A program made the position numbers and the translations under genes. 64,000 nucleotides of DNA from Ovis canadensis (Eukaryota; Chordata; Mammalia; Artiodactyla; Bovidae), in assembly GCF_042477335.2 (NCBI RefSeq), contig NC_091255.1:48462501-48526500 (forward strand), written 5' to 3'. Each line of letters begins with the position of its first letter. Position 1 is the first letter of the stretch. This document shows, piece by piece, positions 34,457 through 45,894 of this stretch. The notes beneath the pieces were generated by a model. That model did no database searches. It was not told the origin of the DNA and saw only the letters and a list, made by a program, of their open reading frames with translations.

Positions 34457-34584
34457 CCAGAAAAAACCCACCCACCCAGCCAGCACAGTCATGTTGGTGG
34501 CACAAAGGTTGGGCTGGCCTCTGTCCCCCTTTCCTCCCTCCCCACAGTCCCAAACTGGACATAAGACACACACTAGTGGGCACA

Positions 34585-34960
34585 GGAGTTTGCAGTGCCA
34601 CTTTATTGCCAATAGCTGACATTGCCTGGGGCCAGTGGAAAATAAATTAGAACTATGGTAACATCTGACAGGTATGGCTAAGCTGGAGAGGGGAGCAGGT
34701 TTTTGTGGGCACTGATCTTAGGGAAGGGGTGTAAGGTGGCTGTGGAAATGTCCATGGAGAGCATCTCTTCCACCCCTAAGACCACAGAACCATCTCCTCC
34801 CTCCTGGTGCCCACCAAAGGGGCAAAGTGGAGGCCAGGGTCTCTTAGCTGCCAGGAGCTCAGTGAGGTGAGACAGGCAGTGGGGAGCCCTCAGCAGGATC
34901 AAAGTAGGGCAACCAAGGCTTGGATCCCAGAAGAGAGCAGGAACCGACAATCACATCCAG
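34585..34960 (-). terminator. MIEN1: MIEN1 3' UTR and poly(A) signal
   Basis: Minus-strand AATAAA lies at 34602-34607 (tttatt on +). Cleavage is expected near 34585, about 530 bp from the ERBB2 end, so the two genes are convergent without overlapping. Confidence 0.8.
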
Positions 34961-35932
34961 TCACAGGATGACACAAGGAGGGCGGCTGTTGGTGATCTTT
35001 TCGAGGGGTTCTCCGTTACTGGCTCTTCGGATAGCCTCAATGAGCTAGAGGGCAGAGATGTGGAATGGGATGATGTGTCCCTTGGAGGGGCAAGCTGAAC
35101 TAGGGTTATTCCCGGTATTGCAAGTACTCACATCTTTCTCATAAGGAAAGCCCCCATTCTCCAGCTTGGAGAACACCAGCTGTCCATTGATTTCAATCTC
35201 AAAGGCCCCTAGTATTAAATAAACGTATGAATGAACTGTATGCTGAGCACAGGCAAAAGGCGGGAAGTTCTACAAAAGGGGGCCTTCCACACTCCTTAGA
35301 CTTCATACAAGCTCCCTCAGCTACATTAGAGATTCTTCAAGCCATTTCCTAGCCTAGGGTCAAGCCAATGAAACTGAAGGGAGGCATCACCCGTGTGCCC
35401 TTCCTTTGAACACCTGGTAACTCAATGGAAGTTTCCCTTCCCTCCAACACTTCGGTCTCACCCGTTTCTCCCAGTAGGCTTCAAGTGTGACTCCCCTCAC
35501 CTATGGAAGGGGACTCAAGCGGGCTGGACATTTTACTATGTGCCAGGTACTGGGGACACTATAAAGCAGCCAATGCCAGAGCTAGAAAGTGATGGAGCTG
35601 GGATTTAGAACACTGACTCAGCAGGTGTTCCGCAGCCTCACCTGTGCCCCCCAGGCGCGACTCGATCTCGATGCCTGGATACTGCTCCTTCACGGCACTC
35701 GCCAGCTCCAGGTAGGTCGCTTCGAAGCCGCAGGGTTCGCTAGGGAGAAGATACCGGAGGTCCGGTTGGGTTTCGGAAAAGGTACCTCCGGTGGACCCAC
35801 CCTCGTCCGGCCCGGATCCCCGTCACTGGCAGGGGCCGCTCACCAGTACTCAACCACAATGCGGACCCCATGGCCCGGTTCGGTCTCCCCGGGAGGGGGC
35901 GCTACGGCCGTCGTCCCCGTATCCCCGCTCAT
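34961..35932 (-). CDS. MIEN1: MIEN1 migration and invasion enhancer 1 (4 exons)
   Basis: Small cytosolic and membrane-attached protein (also C17orf37 or Rdx12) of the SelW/Rdx thioredoxin-like family, linked to cell migration. Exons in transcript order: 35844-35932 (ATG at 35932), 35642-35739, 35132-35208, 34961-35044. They total 348 nt, which gives 115 aa as in human. It begins [16 protein letters not shown], keeps the redox CxxC pair in VEYCEPCGF, and ends in CVIL, a CAAX-type prenylation signal. All introns are GT-AG. The N-terminal 20 residues are the least conserved part. It is convergent with ERBB2, and its promoter faces GRB7. Confidence 0.97.
35535..35635. mobile_element. MIR SINE fragment in MIEN1 intron 2
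   Basis: ttactatgtgccaggtactg followed by gagctgggatttagaac is a MIR piece. Confidence 0.65.
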
Positions 35933-36060
35933 TGCTGCCAGCTCCCTACAGCCGCTGCTTCCGGGTGTGACGCGACGCCGCGGGCACGTGATGGGGCGGG
36001 GCCGCGCGTGACGTCGGGTCGCCCCCTGCAGGCGGCTGCTACTGCGTTCTGACCGTGTTA
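35780..36060 (-). promoter_or_regulatory. MIEN1: MIEN1 CpG-rich promoter
   Basis: CpG-dense sequence over exon 1 and just upstream contains an ETS-type CTTCCGG (35958-35964), a CACGTG E-box (35985-35990) and a CRE-like TGACGTC (36009-36015), plus GC boxes and no TATA. This is a typical housekeeping layout. Motif use is inferred from sequence only. Confidence 0.75.
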
Positions 36061-36690
36061 CCTACCAGCTGGAGAGCTTGGGCTGGGCCGATCGGCCTAG
36101 ACCACCTTTCCGGGCCCGAGTTCTCGGAGCGCTGGTCTTGCCCCACATCTAGTGTCCGCTGGACTTCACGGTCTTATTTAATCTAATGACATATCTTAGA
36201 CTGCAGAGGGCCCGGGGTTGACGGATGATATAGAATAGTTGCCGTTTATCCTGTCTTGCTGATGGCATTCTAAAGCATTCCACAGTTACACACTCAGGTA
36301 CTTCTTACTCTTAAGCGCTAAACTGCAGGCACAGCCTGGGTAGTTTCCGTGTGTCTCATGCCTTCAGAAACCTTTAGGCTTTAAGGCTTCTATTCCGCAG
36401 GCTTTGTGCGGCCGTCCCGTGCACCCAGTTCCTCCACCTCCCCATCTCATCCTACCCCGCCACCGAGCTGGCTTTTTTATTCCCGTTTTGCAGCTCTAGA
36501 AACGGAGACTGTCTCCTTGCCTCTTCTTTCCCTGGGCCCCCACCAAAGGATCCTCTCAGGTCACCCACTCTAGCATCCCTTTAAAACATTCATTTCTAAA
36601 CGATTCAGTGACTTACGGAGTTGTGAAGCCATCTCCACACATTTCCACCGACATAAAAAAAAGTCCCACCTGCGTATTTTCAATCTTTCC
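36060..36690. other. Intergenic DNA upstream of MIEN1
   Basis: Mostly unique sequence with no exon or recognisable repeat. It changes to an old antisense L1 at about 36.69 kb. Confidence 0.5.
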
Positions 36691-36855
36691 AGCTACCTGC
36701 TCCAGCCCTAAGCAACCACGGATCTGCTTTCTATCAATTTGCCTTTCCTGGATGTTTCATATAAATGAAATACTATGTAGTCTTTTGCTTCTGACTTCTT
36801 GCACTCCTTTTAAAGTTTTTGAGGTTCATCCATGTTATAGCATGTACTAGTGGTT

Positions 36856-37091
36856 GCCTGGAAAATCCCATGGATGGAGGAGCCTGGGTAGGCTGCAGTC
36901 CATGGGGTCACTAAGAGTCGGACGCGACTGAGAGTCTTCACTTTCACTTTTCTCTTTAATGTATTGGAGAAGGAAATGGCAACCCACTCCAGTGTTCTTG
37001 CCTGGAGAATCCCAGGGACGGGGGAGCCTGGTGGGCTGCCGTCTATGGGGCTGCATAGAGTCGGACACGACTGAAGAGACTTAGCAGCAGC
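36856..37091 (+). mobile_element. BOV-A2 SINE inside the L1
   Basis: Two A-unit BOV-A2. agtggtt occurs on both sides (36849-36855 and 37092-37098) as the target-site duplication. Confidence 0.92.
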
Positions 37092-37614
37092 AGTGGTTCC
37101 TTTTTGTTGCGGAGAAATATCCCAGTGTATGGATGAAATGTTTTGTTTATTCAATACCAGTTGATGGATATTTGAGTTTCCAGTTTTGGGGTATTTTGAA
37201 TAATGCTGCCATGAATGTTTGTGTGTCTTTGTATGTACATGTGTTCTTACTTCTTGTGGGTAGGTTCCTACCAGTAGAATTGCTAGGTCGTGTGGAAAGT
37301 TTATGTTTAACTTAAGAAATGGCCAAAATGTTTTTCAAAGTGGCTGTACCATTTTACATTCCTACTAGCAATATATGATGATTTGTTTCCCTATATCCTT
37401 GTCAACACTTGCTGTCTGTCTCTTTCATTATAGCCATCCTGATGGGAGTGAGGAGGTTTTAATTTGCATTTCTCTAATGGTCTTGAGCACCTTTTCACGT
37501 GCTTATGAGCCATTCATATATCTTAATTTGGAAAAACGTCTATTCAAATCTTTTGCCCACTTCTAATTGGGTTGTTTGTCTCTTTAGTGTTGATTTGTAG
37601 GAGTTCCTTATATA

Positions 37615-37828
37615 CAGTTGACCCTTGTACAACACAGGTTTGAACTGCGTGGGTCTACTTACATGTGGATTTTTTTCGGTAAATACATAGTAAGTACCAC
37701 ACAATACAAGTTTGTGTCAATCTGAAGGTGAAAACCAGATGGGGGGCTGACTGTAAAGTTATATTCAGATTTTCAACTGCTCTGGGTCATTGGTACCTCT
37801 AAGCCCTGCATTGTTCAATGAGCAACTG
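37615..37828 (+). mobile_element. MER2/Tigger-like DNA transposon inside the L1
   Basis: It starts cagttgacccttgtacaac and ends ttgttcaatgagcaactg, inverted termini flanked by TA on both sides (TA target). At 214 bp it is non-autonomous. Confidence 0.85.
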
Positions 37829-38126
37829 TATTCTGGATACAAAGTTCCTAATTAAATGTATGACTTGTAATTATTTTCCTCCAGTCTTCCACAAGTATTT
37901 TTTTAAATTTAATTTTCGAAGTGCAAAATTTTAAAATTTTGGCCAAGTATAGTTTATCAACTTTTTATTTTGTCATTTGTGCTCTTGCTGTCTCATTTGC
38001 ATCTGAGATCTCTGCCTAACTCAAGGTACAAAGATTTTCTCCCATAACTTCTTCTAGAGTTTTATAGTTTTAGCTCTTACTTGTAAATCCATGATCTGTT
38101 TTGAGTTAATATTTGTAAATTGTGTA

Positions 38127-38346
38127 AGGTGAAGGGGAAGGTGAAGTCGCTCAGTCGTGTCTGACTCTTTGCGACCCTGTGGACGGTACCCTACTAGGCT
38201 TCTCCGTCCATGGGATTCTTCAGGCAAGAATACTAGAGTGGATTGCCATTTCCTTCTCCAGGGGATCTTCCCAACCCAGGGATCGAACCCAGGTCTCCCG
38301 CATTGGAGGCAGATGCTTTAACCTCCGCACCACCAGGGAAGCCCTG
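38127..38346 (-). mobile_element. Bov-tA SINE inside the L1
   Basis: Full reverse Bov-tA: gtcgctcagtcgtgtctgac through ccgcaccaccagggaagccc. 'gtgtaaggtga' and 'gtgtaaaggag' flank it as an imperfect duplication. Confidence 0.92.
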
Positions 38347-38474
38347 GTGTAAAGGAGGATCTAAATTCATCTTTTGCCATGTGGCTATTCAATCTGTCCC
38401 AGAACCATTTATCAAAAACACTATTCTTTCGCTCGCTGAATTGTCTTGGCACCTTTGTCAAAAATCAATTAACC

Positions 38475-38655
38475 AGTAGGTCCAGTGGTTAAGACTTCGT
38501 CTTCCAGTGTAGAGGGTTCGGGTTCGATCCCTGGTTGGGGAACTAAGATCCCACATGTCTCACAAACAAAAAACCAGAACGTAAAACAAGCAATATTGTA
38601 ACAAATTCAATAAAGACTTTAAAAATGATCCACATGAAAAAAAAAGTTAAAATGT
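38475..38655 (+). mobile_element. CHR-type SINE inside the L1
   Basis: ggtccagtggttaagacttc, ggttggggaactaagatccc and the tail attgtaacaaattcaataaa. The flanks aaaaatcaattaacca and aaaaatcaattgacca form a 16-bp duplication with one mismatch. Confidence 0.92.
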
Positions 38656-38729
38656 TTAAAAAAAAATCAATTGACCAGAAATGTAAGGATTTTTACTTGG
38701 ACTCTTGAAGCTGTCCTATTGATATATAC

Positions 38730-38858
38730 TACTACTACTACTAAGTCGCTTCAGTCGTGTCCAACTCTGTGCGACCCCACAGACGGCAGCCCACCAGGCT
38801 CCCCCGTCCCTGGGATTCTCCAGGCAAGAACACTGGAGTGGGTTGCCATTTCCTTCTC
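38730..38858 (-). mobile_element. BOV-A SINE inside the L1
   Basis: ctactactactactaagtcg, the reversed A unit, and ttgccatttccttctccat, flanked by attgatatata on both sides (11-bp perfect duplication). Confidence 0.93.
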
Positions 38859-38999
38859 CATATTGATATATAAATCTATTCTTTTTCATTGTCGTTTCTT
38901 TTTAAAATAGATTTAGATATAACTTATACACAGTAATACACATCCTCTGGAGTGTACCTTTCTGTCAGTCCTGACACATACCGTTGTACTTCTACCACC

Positions 39000-39330
39000 A
39001 GGACCAAGATACACAACAACTCCATTACCTCCTCACAAGCTTCTCTGCTGTCAACCGCTCTCCCTCCTCCTCAACTCCAGATCTGTTTTCTGTCCTTAGC
39101 ATTCTGCCCCCTCTAGAAAGTCATATAAATGGACTCCTATAGCACTGAGCCCTCTTGAGTCTGGTTTCTCTTTCCAACTTATCCTGTCCTTCAACATCCA
39201 GAGTGATTTTTCGAAATATAAATCTGCCCGCTCCTTTGGGCCTCTACTTAAGCTCAGATGGACCCTGCAGGGTCTGGCCTCTGCCCATAGTTCCTGCTGG
39301 TCTGGACAGACAGGATGGATGGCTCTTAAA
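39000..39330 (+). repeat. Member 1 of a diverged repeat pair
   Basis: Shares ordered blocks with 51020-51320: ctctccctcctcctcaac, agatctgttttctgtcctt, tgtccttcaacatc, and gaccctgcagggtctggcct. It is probably an old interspersed repeat whose family I could not name. Confidence 0.6.
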
Positions 39331-39463
39331 CCTGGTTTACAGAACAACCACCTGAGGGCTTGTCAATACCATACATTCCTGGGTCTTGTCCCCAGAGACC
39401 AAGTTTCAGTAGTTGGGGAGGGGCCCAGGGATCTGTTTCTTTGTTGTTGTTTGCTTGGTTTTT

Positions 39464-39722
39464 TAAAGTTGCATTTTATTTATTTTTGGTTGTGCTGGGT
39501 CTTTGTTGGCGCTTGGGCTTTTCTCCACTTGCGATTCCCAGGCTTCTCACTTCCATGGCTTCTCCTGTTGTGGATCATGGGCTCTAGGCAGGCTGGCTCA
39601 GTAGTTGCGGCTCACAGGCTTAGTTGCCCAATGGCATGTGGAATTTTCCTGGACCGGGGATCGAAGCTGTGTTCCCTGCATTGGCAGGAGGAGTCTTACC
39701 CACTGGACCACCAGGGAAACCC
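39464..39722 (-). mobile_element. CHR-type SINE
   Basis: Reverse: ttatttttggttgtgctggg through ccactggaccaccagggaaa. The duplication cccagggatctgt flanks the insertion. Confidence 0.92.
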
Positions 39723-40087
39723 AGGGATCTGTGTTTTTACACAAGCCCAGGCAGATTTGGAGGCCACACTTTGAGGGACACAGTTGAGTACAAAGCCTTT
39801 CCCCACACCTCTCACACGTGCTCAGCCACACCTGTGGGCTCCTCTCCCTTCTCCACCCTGCTCTGCCTCTGCATGCTCTGTCCCCTTTTGTCAAGTGTTT
39901 TGGCACTTGTTTCATCATCATGAAAGGTGCTCCCCCTTCGCATCCACCAATCCAAATCCTTCAATCCAGACAACTTCCCCTCTGCTCAACTGTCACTTCC
40001 ATGGAGAAGTCTTCCCTAACTCCCTGTGTGTTTTCCCAGCATAGCTGTCTCCCGTCATCTCTTATTATTTGTGTGATCCTTTGATTT

Positions 40088-40345
40088 CTTTTTATTTTGA
40101 CTGCCGCTGGGTCTTCGTTGCTTTGCTTGGGCTTTTCTCTGGTTGCAGCAAGCTGGGGCTACTCTCCAGTTGTGGTAGCTTCTCTCGTTGTGGAGCACTG
40201 GCTCCAGGCTTGCGGGCTTCAGTAGTTGCGGCACATGGGCTTAGTTGCTCCACGGCATGTGGGATCTTCCCAGACCAGGGATTGAACTGGTGTCCCCTGC
40301 ATTGTAAGGTGGATTCTTAATAACTGGACCACCAGGGAAGCCCTG
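40088..40345 (-). mobile_element. CHR-type SINE
   Basis: Reverse: ctgccgctgggtcttcgttg through aactggaccaccagggaagc. 'ctttgatt' occurs on both sides. Confidence 0.92.
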
Positions 40346-41390
40346 GTTCTTTGATTAACATCAGTCTCCCCGATTGGGCTGCATGAAGATAACGGTGGGA
40401 TCTGTTTTGTTGCTCACTATATCCCCAGTGCCAAGCATGCGGTTGGCATATAGTAGGTACTTAACAAATATTAGCTGAGTGAACGAAGAATTGATTGAGT
40501 GAATTGTCTACCGTGTTTTTCACATGATATCCAGTGACCCAGGTGACCTTGCCTCTTTCCCCACTTCTTCACTTAGTCCAGTCTGGTTTTTTCAAGGAAA
40601 ACTGAGTTTGGGGAAAGTTGAGCATCCAGTCACTCCTCCAGGTCCCCCAGGGCAGATCTCTTATCACCCCTATGAACTGTTTGTTTACTGAACTGTCACC
40701 CACTTGTGGGATGCGGCTGGTGCCTTTGATCTCAGTCTCCTAGGCCCTCTCTCCAACCTTGTGTTTGCCTACTGCTGAAGGCCAGCGCTAAGGGGAGTCC
40801 CCTGGCACCTGGCCAGAGCTTTCCCCAAACGACTTCTGCCACTGGGAGACCTTGCCTAACCCCTTCAATTTCAGAAGGGAAACCTGAGACTGTGGACTTT
40901 GCTTAGAAGGGAGGGTATATGCTGGGTGCCCCTGAGGGGCCAGGGTGCAGCCTGGGTGGTCAGACTGTGGCTGGAGGTCAAGGGGCAGGCCGTGTTGCTG
41001 GACATCCTTCTGGCTGGCTTCCCTCTTTCATAGAGTGCCCTTTGCCCCAAGGGGTAAGACCCTAAGCAGCAGACAGGCCCCCTAAATTGGGCAATGAACA
41101 GACCAGGTTTGGGAAGGGGCGTGGGGAAGAGTAGGCGAGTCCCTTTTCTCTGATCTTCCAGGTCCCTGCTCCTCCCTCCCAGGTCATGAGGACTCTAGAT
41201 CTTTGCTTTCGGGGCTGTACAGTTTGACTGTTTCTCCCCTGGCACCTGCTACAGAAAGACAAAAACAATCCCAGCCAGGGTAGAGTGTCAGGGAGTCCCC
41301 GCCCCTCCTCCAGTGCTTCCTCCTCCCATGCCCCTCCCTCAGGCCCCGCCCCCACCTGCCCAAGATAATTTGTTTCCTTGGGTCAGAAGC
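40346..41390. other. Upstream flank of GRB7
   Basis: Unique GC-rich DNA with no exon recognised. The cagtgccaagcatgcggttg region (40,400-40,500) has MIR-like wording. The 41,290-41,360 stretch is C-rich with cccctcc repeats and may be part of the GRB7 promoter. Confidence 0.45.
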
Positions 41391-41561
41391 CTGGACAACA
41401 GAGCTCAACCTCCCCCGACTCCTACGTTCAAAGTCGGGACACTCTCCTACACCTGTAGAGAAGAGGGAGGGGGTTTGAGATCAAGCCCAGGTACCTGAGG
41501 TTCCTAGACAGCGCCGGACTTCGGACCCTGTGTCCTGCTACTCCAGCTGGGGCTCCTCCAG
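41390..41561 (+). other. GRB7: Candidate non-coding first exon of GRB7
   Basis: A GC-rich stretch ends in a strong donor, CCTCCAG|gtaagg at 41561/41562, about 4.3 kb upstream of the ATG. That is about where the human GRB7 start site sits relative to its coding exons. A second strong donor, GGTCCAG|gtaagg at 41836/41837, could serve an alternative first exon. Transcript data are required to decide. Confidence 0.45.
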
Positions 41562-42401
41562 GTAAGGGCACCGAGATTGGTTGCAGACGACAATCTGCTC
41601 CCACTCCCAGCTGCACCAGGGCCCCAGGCTGTGCCAGTCTCAGGGCCAGGAGCTGACTGGATGGCTGCCCAGGTGGGCAGGACAGGAGGCCGCCCGGCTC
41701 CCCCTCCCTTCCCCCCTTCAGTGATGTCAGGCCAAGGGCGGGGAAGGGGGTGGGGGGGACAGGTAGTTAAGAGCTTGGCATCTCCCTTCCTAAATCGGTG
41801 GCCCCAGCCAGGTGTGCCAACACCCAGGGTCCAGGTAAGGACCAGAGCGCGGCACTTCGTCTTGGGGGCGGGAAGCACCAGTAGATCCCGGAGAAAGATG
41901 TGGAGATCTTTGGAGAATATGGAGAAAGATGCCGCCTCCTGCTGTGTTTTCCTGGAGGCCTCACTTTCTCTTTTCCTCCAGCCTCCCATCCTGCCCCCTC
42001 CTCACTATCTGCCCTCGGTCTTTCCCTGTTCTCACTCCCTGTTCTCTCCATTCCTTCGTCCCTCTCCACCCCGCCCCCCAACAGCCCCAAACACACACTC
42101 CAACCTGCTGATGGGGTCAGGGAAGCAGGAATCCAGATTCTTTCCTCCCCGAGAGGGGCGGATTTCCCGCTGAAACTAGCCCCTCCCCACGTCCCCAGAA
42201 AGAGAGCTGGGAGGGGTGTCCCAAGCCGAGGGGGCAGCCCCAAGTGTCTCCAGGCTCCGTCTGCTTTGACCCCAGTTTGAGTTCTCCCAAGTCTTTATTA
42301 AAGACAGATGTCTCTGTGGGGGCAGTGGGGCACCCTCCAATTTGGAGGGCAGTAAAGGAGACAGATTCTCTGAACTGCATCCGTACTCAGCAATACAGGC
42401 T

Positions 42402-42614
42402 TCCCTGGTAGATCAGCTGGTAAAGAATCTGTCTGCAATGCAGGAAACCCCAGTTCAATTCCATTCCTGGGTTGGGAAGATCCCCTGGAGGAGGGCATGG
42501 CAATCCACTCCAGTATTCTTGCCTGGAGGATCCCCATGGACAGAGGAGCTTGGCGAGCTACAGTCCTTGGGGTCGCAAAGAGTCGGTCACGACTAAGCAA
42601 CTGAACTGAACTGA
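42402..42614 (+). mobile_element. Bov-tA SINE in GRB7 5' intron
   Basis: ggcttccctggtagatcagc head, the gggaagatcccctggaggag body, and a gaactgaactga end. 'actcagca' flanks both sides. Confidence 0.93.
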
Positions 42615-43039
42615 GCGACTCAGCACAGCCCTCCGGTGGGAAGGTAGGGGGTGGGACAAGCCCCGGGGAGGGGGGTGGTCCCTCTGGCTTAAGAAAGAAG
42701 TGGTCTGGGTAGGCTGAAGGGATAGATGCTGGGGGTCTGCAGCGCGGTAGGGCCTGGGGAGAGTGGGTGCGCTGTGCGCATGGGGGAGGGGGGCAGATTG
42801 CCTTGTCCGTCTGAACAGTCTTGGGGAAGACTCATCCCAGTCGGGGTCTCCCTGGCACGCTGGGGATGGAGAATACTCCTGCCGGCCCTTGCCAGGCCTT
42901 CCAACCCCACTGCGCCCCGAGAATGCCCCCTCTTGGTCCGCGTGTCCTGGACTCTGCTCTCCCCTCTCCACCCCCCGCTATCGTGCTGGGGGGCCCCCCG
43001 TGAAGGCAAGCAGCCTGTAATGATTAACTCCACAGACAC

Positions 43040-43520
43040 TCTAGCATTCTTCCCGAATTAAACTTTAAAAGAGCTGCCCCCCTCATTCCCATTGGATGTT
43101 TTTCCCCTAGTGAGGGAGGGGGCGGGGCCGCAGGGTCCGGGGGCCCTCCCCCAGCTCCAGGTCAGCTAGGGGTTTCCCGCCTCCTCACCTGAGCCCTCAC
43201 CCTAAGGGCTCCCCCACAGGTAAAGCCTTCCTCCTAACTAAATCCCGATGCGGGCGGGGCGTGGGGTTCCTGGGCCTGGCGGGGGCCTTCCCGCCACCTC
43301 CAGGCCCCAGCTCCAGCCCCTCCCCACCCCACCCCACCACCCCACCCGGTACCGAAGGTGGCCTTGTTTTCTACCGGCCCGGCCTTCTACCCTGAGCCCT
43401 GCCACCCACCCTCGGGGCCAGCCAGGTGGGGCAAGATTCAGGAAGTAAACAAGGAGGCTGGAGGCGGGAGGGCTGGAAGGAGGGTGGGGCCCGAGCCACG
43501 GGGGCGGGGAAGTCGCAGAA
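43040..43520. promoter_or_regulatory. GRB7: GC-rich block in GRB7 5' intron
   Basis: A CpG-containing block with GC boxes (gggggcggggccg), an inverted CCAAT (cattgg at 43088-43093) and a strong donor CCACAG|gtaaag at 43219/43220. It may be an alternative promoter or first exon of GRB7, or an enhancer. No transcript evidence is available from sequence alone. Confidence 0.35.
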
Positions 43521-45889
43521 GGGAGTCACAGTACTAAGGGGACAGATTGATGTGGGGGTCGATTTCTTCAATATAACCTTCCCAGGGCCCCAGTTGGAAA
43601 GTTTCAGGTCTCTTGGGGGTGGTTGAGGGGGCTGCCCAGGGGAGACAGCTAGGATCGGTTTCTCTCACCTCTCCTCTCTTTGGTCCTGACTCCCGAGTCC
43701 TGTCCTTCCTTAGAGGGGTCTGGAGAGCTGGGTGATGGGATCTGAAGGCTAAACCCATCCAGAGTCAGCCTTCCCGCCCCCCACAGAGGCCAGACTCAAG
43801 TCTGATTCAAATCTACCCTCTCCCCTTCCAAACGCTGCCCAGATTCCCCTTCCCTCTGGGATGGGAGAGGATCCAGGCCTCCTGGTCTCAGACCACGCCA
43901 CTGTTGGTCTCTGGCTTCCTGGAGCGGGTGGTTCCTGCAGCCCTTCCCCTAGTCCCCCCTGGGATGAAGTGAGCAGGGCTGTTTGCCAGAGGTTAGACGG
44001 GGGTGGGAGTGGGGGCCTTGTGTTTTGGTGTTGACGTGCTGGTGTCTCTTGGTGTTCCATGGTAGGTGGATCTTTCCCTTCCTGGCAGGGCCCCCAGCCT
44101 CGTCGCTGGCTCTCCCTCCTGGCCTTCCCCTGTCTGCCTGTCTGTGTCTGTCTTCCTGTGTGTCTTGACTTTCCACTCCTGCTGCTGAGTATGCCTTTGA
44201 TCAGAACGCCCAGGAGAGTATATGAATTAAAAGGACCCTCATTTCCCAGGGATGATGAGGATGAGACCCTCCCGGGCCAGCCGAGTCCTGGATGCTAAGG
44301 GTGGGCAGCAGCAGCAGAATGCAAGTCTGGGGGGCTCTGGACAGGAGAAGGAGCACTGCATGTTTCTTTGGGTTACTTTAGGTACCCCAGGGGCACCCCT
44401 GTGAGGTCAGCTCCACTCCAGATGGGCTTCTGAATCCCGGCCAGGCTTTTCTTCTCTCCCGCCTGGGTGAGGGGGCTCCTGGGCTGGGTGGTGGCTACCT
44501 GGGGCCCTTTGCAGGTTGCACCTGGACCTGGACTGGAGGTAGGCCAAAGGTGGGGAGGAGGAGATGATGTCAGAGGAGCCTCAGCCTCCCCCCCCCCCGC
44601 CCCACATCTTCCTCCTCCCCAATCCTGTTCTTGTGGTGGGGGGGGAGTGGAGGGGATGGGTAGAGGCAGGGTTGTTTGTGTTTCTCCTAAGCCAGGAAGT
44701 AGTGGAGATGAGTCAAGGGTGAATGGAGAGCTCCAGGCAGTGTGTCCCGCCCCACCCTGACTCACCTGTCCCCCAAATCTCCTCTTGTCCTCACTTAAAG
44801 GTTGGGGACCTGCCTCATCCCAGGTGCGGGGAAGGGGGGCAGATCTTGGGTGCCTTAGGCAAGCTAACAGCGCTGGCCCAGTATCTGAAGCACAGGCAGG
44901 GGACAGAACTGTAGGTCCTCCCAGGTCCTCCCAGGTCTCAGCCCAGCCTAAAGGGTCTTGGTTCCTGGGAAGGAGGGGCTTGCGATGCCTCCACCTGCTG
45001 GTGGCCATCCTTGCCCCATCTCTTCTATCCTTGTCCTGGATGCCGTGTAGTGCCTGTGGGCAATAAAACATGGGTAAGACCCTGGCCTTGCCTGGGATGG
45101 CTGGGCATCTTCAGACCAGTGGGTGGATAAGACAGGTGCGGAGGCCCCAGCACAGGGCCCAGAGGGAGCCCTTCAGTCTGAATGTGGAAAATCCTGTAAG
45201 GCTTCTCAGAGGAGGTGGCTCTGGCGTTGAGGCCTCAAGAAAGTTGGGGAGGGGGAGGGGTCTAACGAAGGCACACAAGGTTTGGGGGCCGCTGGGGCGC
45301 AGGCCCCAGACTAGCCTTCTTCCCACTGCAACTGAGCTCGCCTCCTGTCCTCCTGGTTCCTGTCCTTCCCCACCTCCTTCTCTCCTTCTGTGCATCACTT
45401 AGCGCTTGAGCAGGCGTTGCCACAACAGGCTCTGGCAACAAAGCGCTGGGAAAACCTGGGGCAGAGCCCAGAGGAGTGAGTGCCCCACACTGGGAAGTGC
45501 AAGGGTGCCACTGAGCCCCACTGTGTGGGGGTCAGGGAGTCCGTCGCTGCTGCCTGCCTGTGGTGAGGGGACCCTCACCGCTCTTCCCCTGGGCAACCTG
45601 GGGTAAGGAAGAGCGCTGGACTGGGAGTCCAAACGCTGAGCTCTGCTCCCTGTCTCACCTGTGATGAGGCAGGAGTGCTTCTTTTTCAGGGCTCAGAGTC
45701 CCTTTTTGTAACAGGGACTCAACGCTGCCCTTCCCCAGAGGCTCCAGGGAACTCCAGTTAGTTGCGGATCGAGGAGGGGCCAGATAAACTCTGAGGGGCG
45801 CCTGACAGAAGGGTGAAGGAGGTCTGGGTCCCCTTGGCCCCTCTCCCCAGGACAAGGGCACAAGAGCAGCTGTTCCTCTTCTCCCTCAG
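43520..45889 (+). other. GRB7: Rest of GRB7 5' intron
   Basis: GC-rich unique DNA with no recognisable coding exon or ruminant SINE. It ends in the acceptor ttctccctcag at 45889, before the first coding exon. Confidence 0.55.
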
Positions 45890-45894
45890 AGGTC

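Larger units (their letters stand above)
36690..38880 (-). mobile_element. Old L1 LINE, antisense, broken by five insertions
   Basis: L1 ORF2/3'-end-type sequence in reverse orientation is recognisable throughout: gaggttcatccatgttatag, ccattttacattcctactag, ttgcatttctctaatggtct, tcttttgcccactt, and agttttatagttttagctct. Five younger elements interrupt it: BOV-A2, a MER2-like element, Bov-tA, CHR and a second BOV-A. Rejoined in order, the pieces follow the L1 consensus. Confidence 0.88.

Noticed and set aside
44373-45071. A 232-codon frame on the - strand in the GRB7 5' intron
   Set aside because: No domain or splice context; GC-rich non-coding DNA is the simpler explanation.
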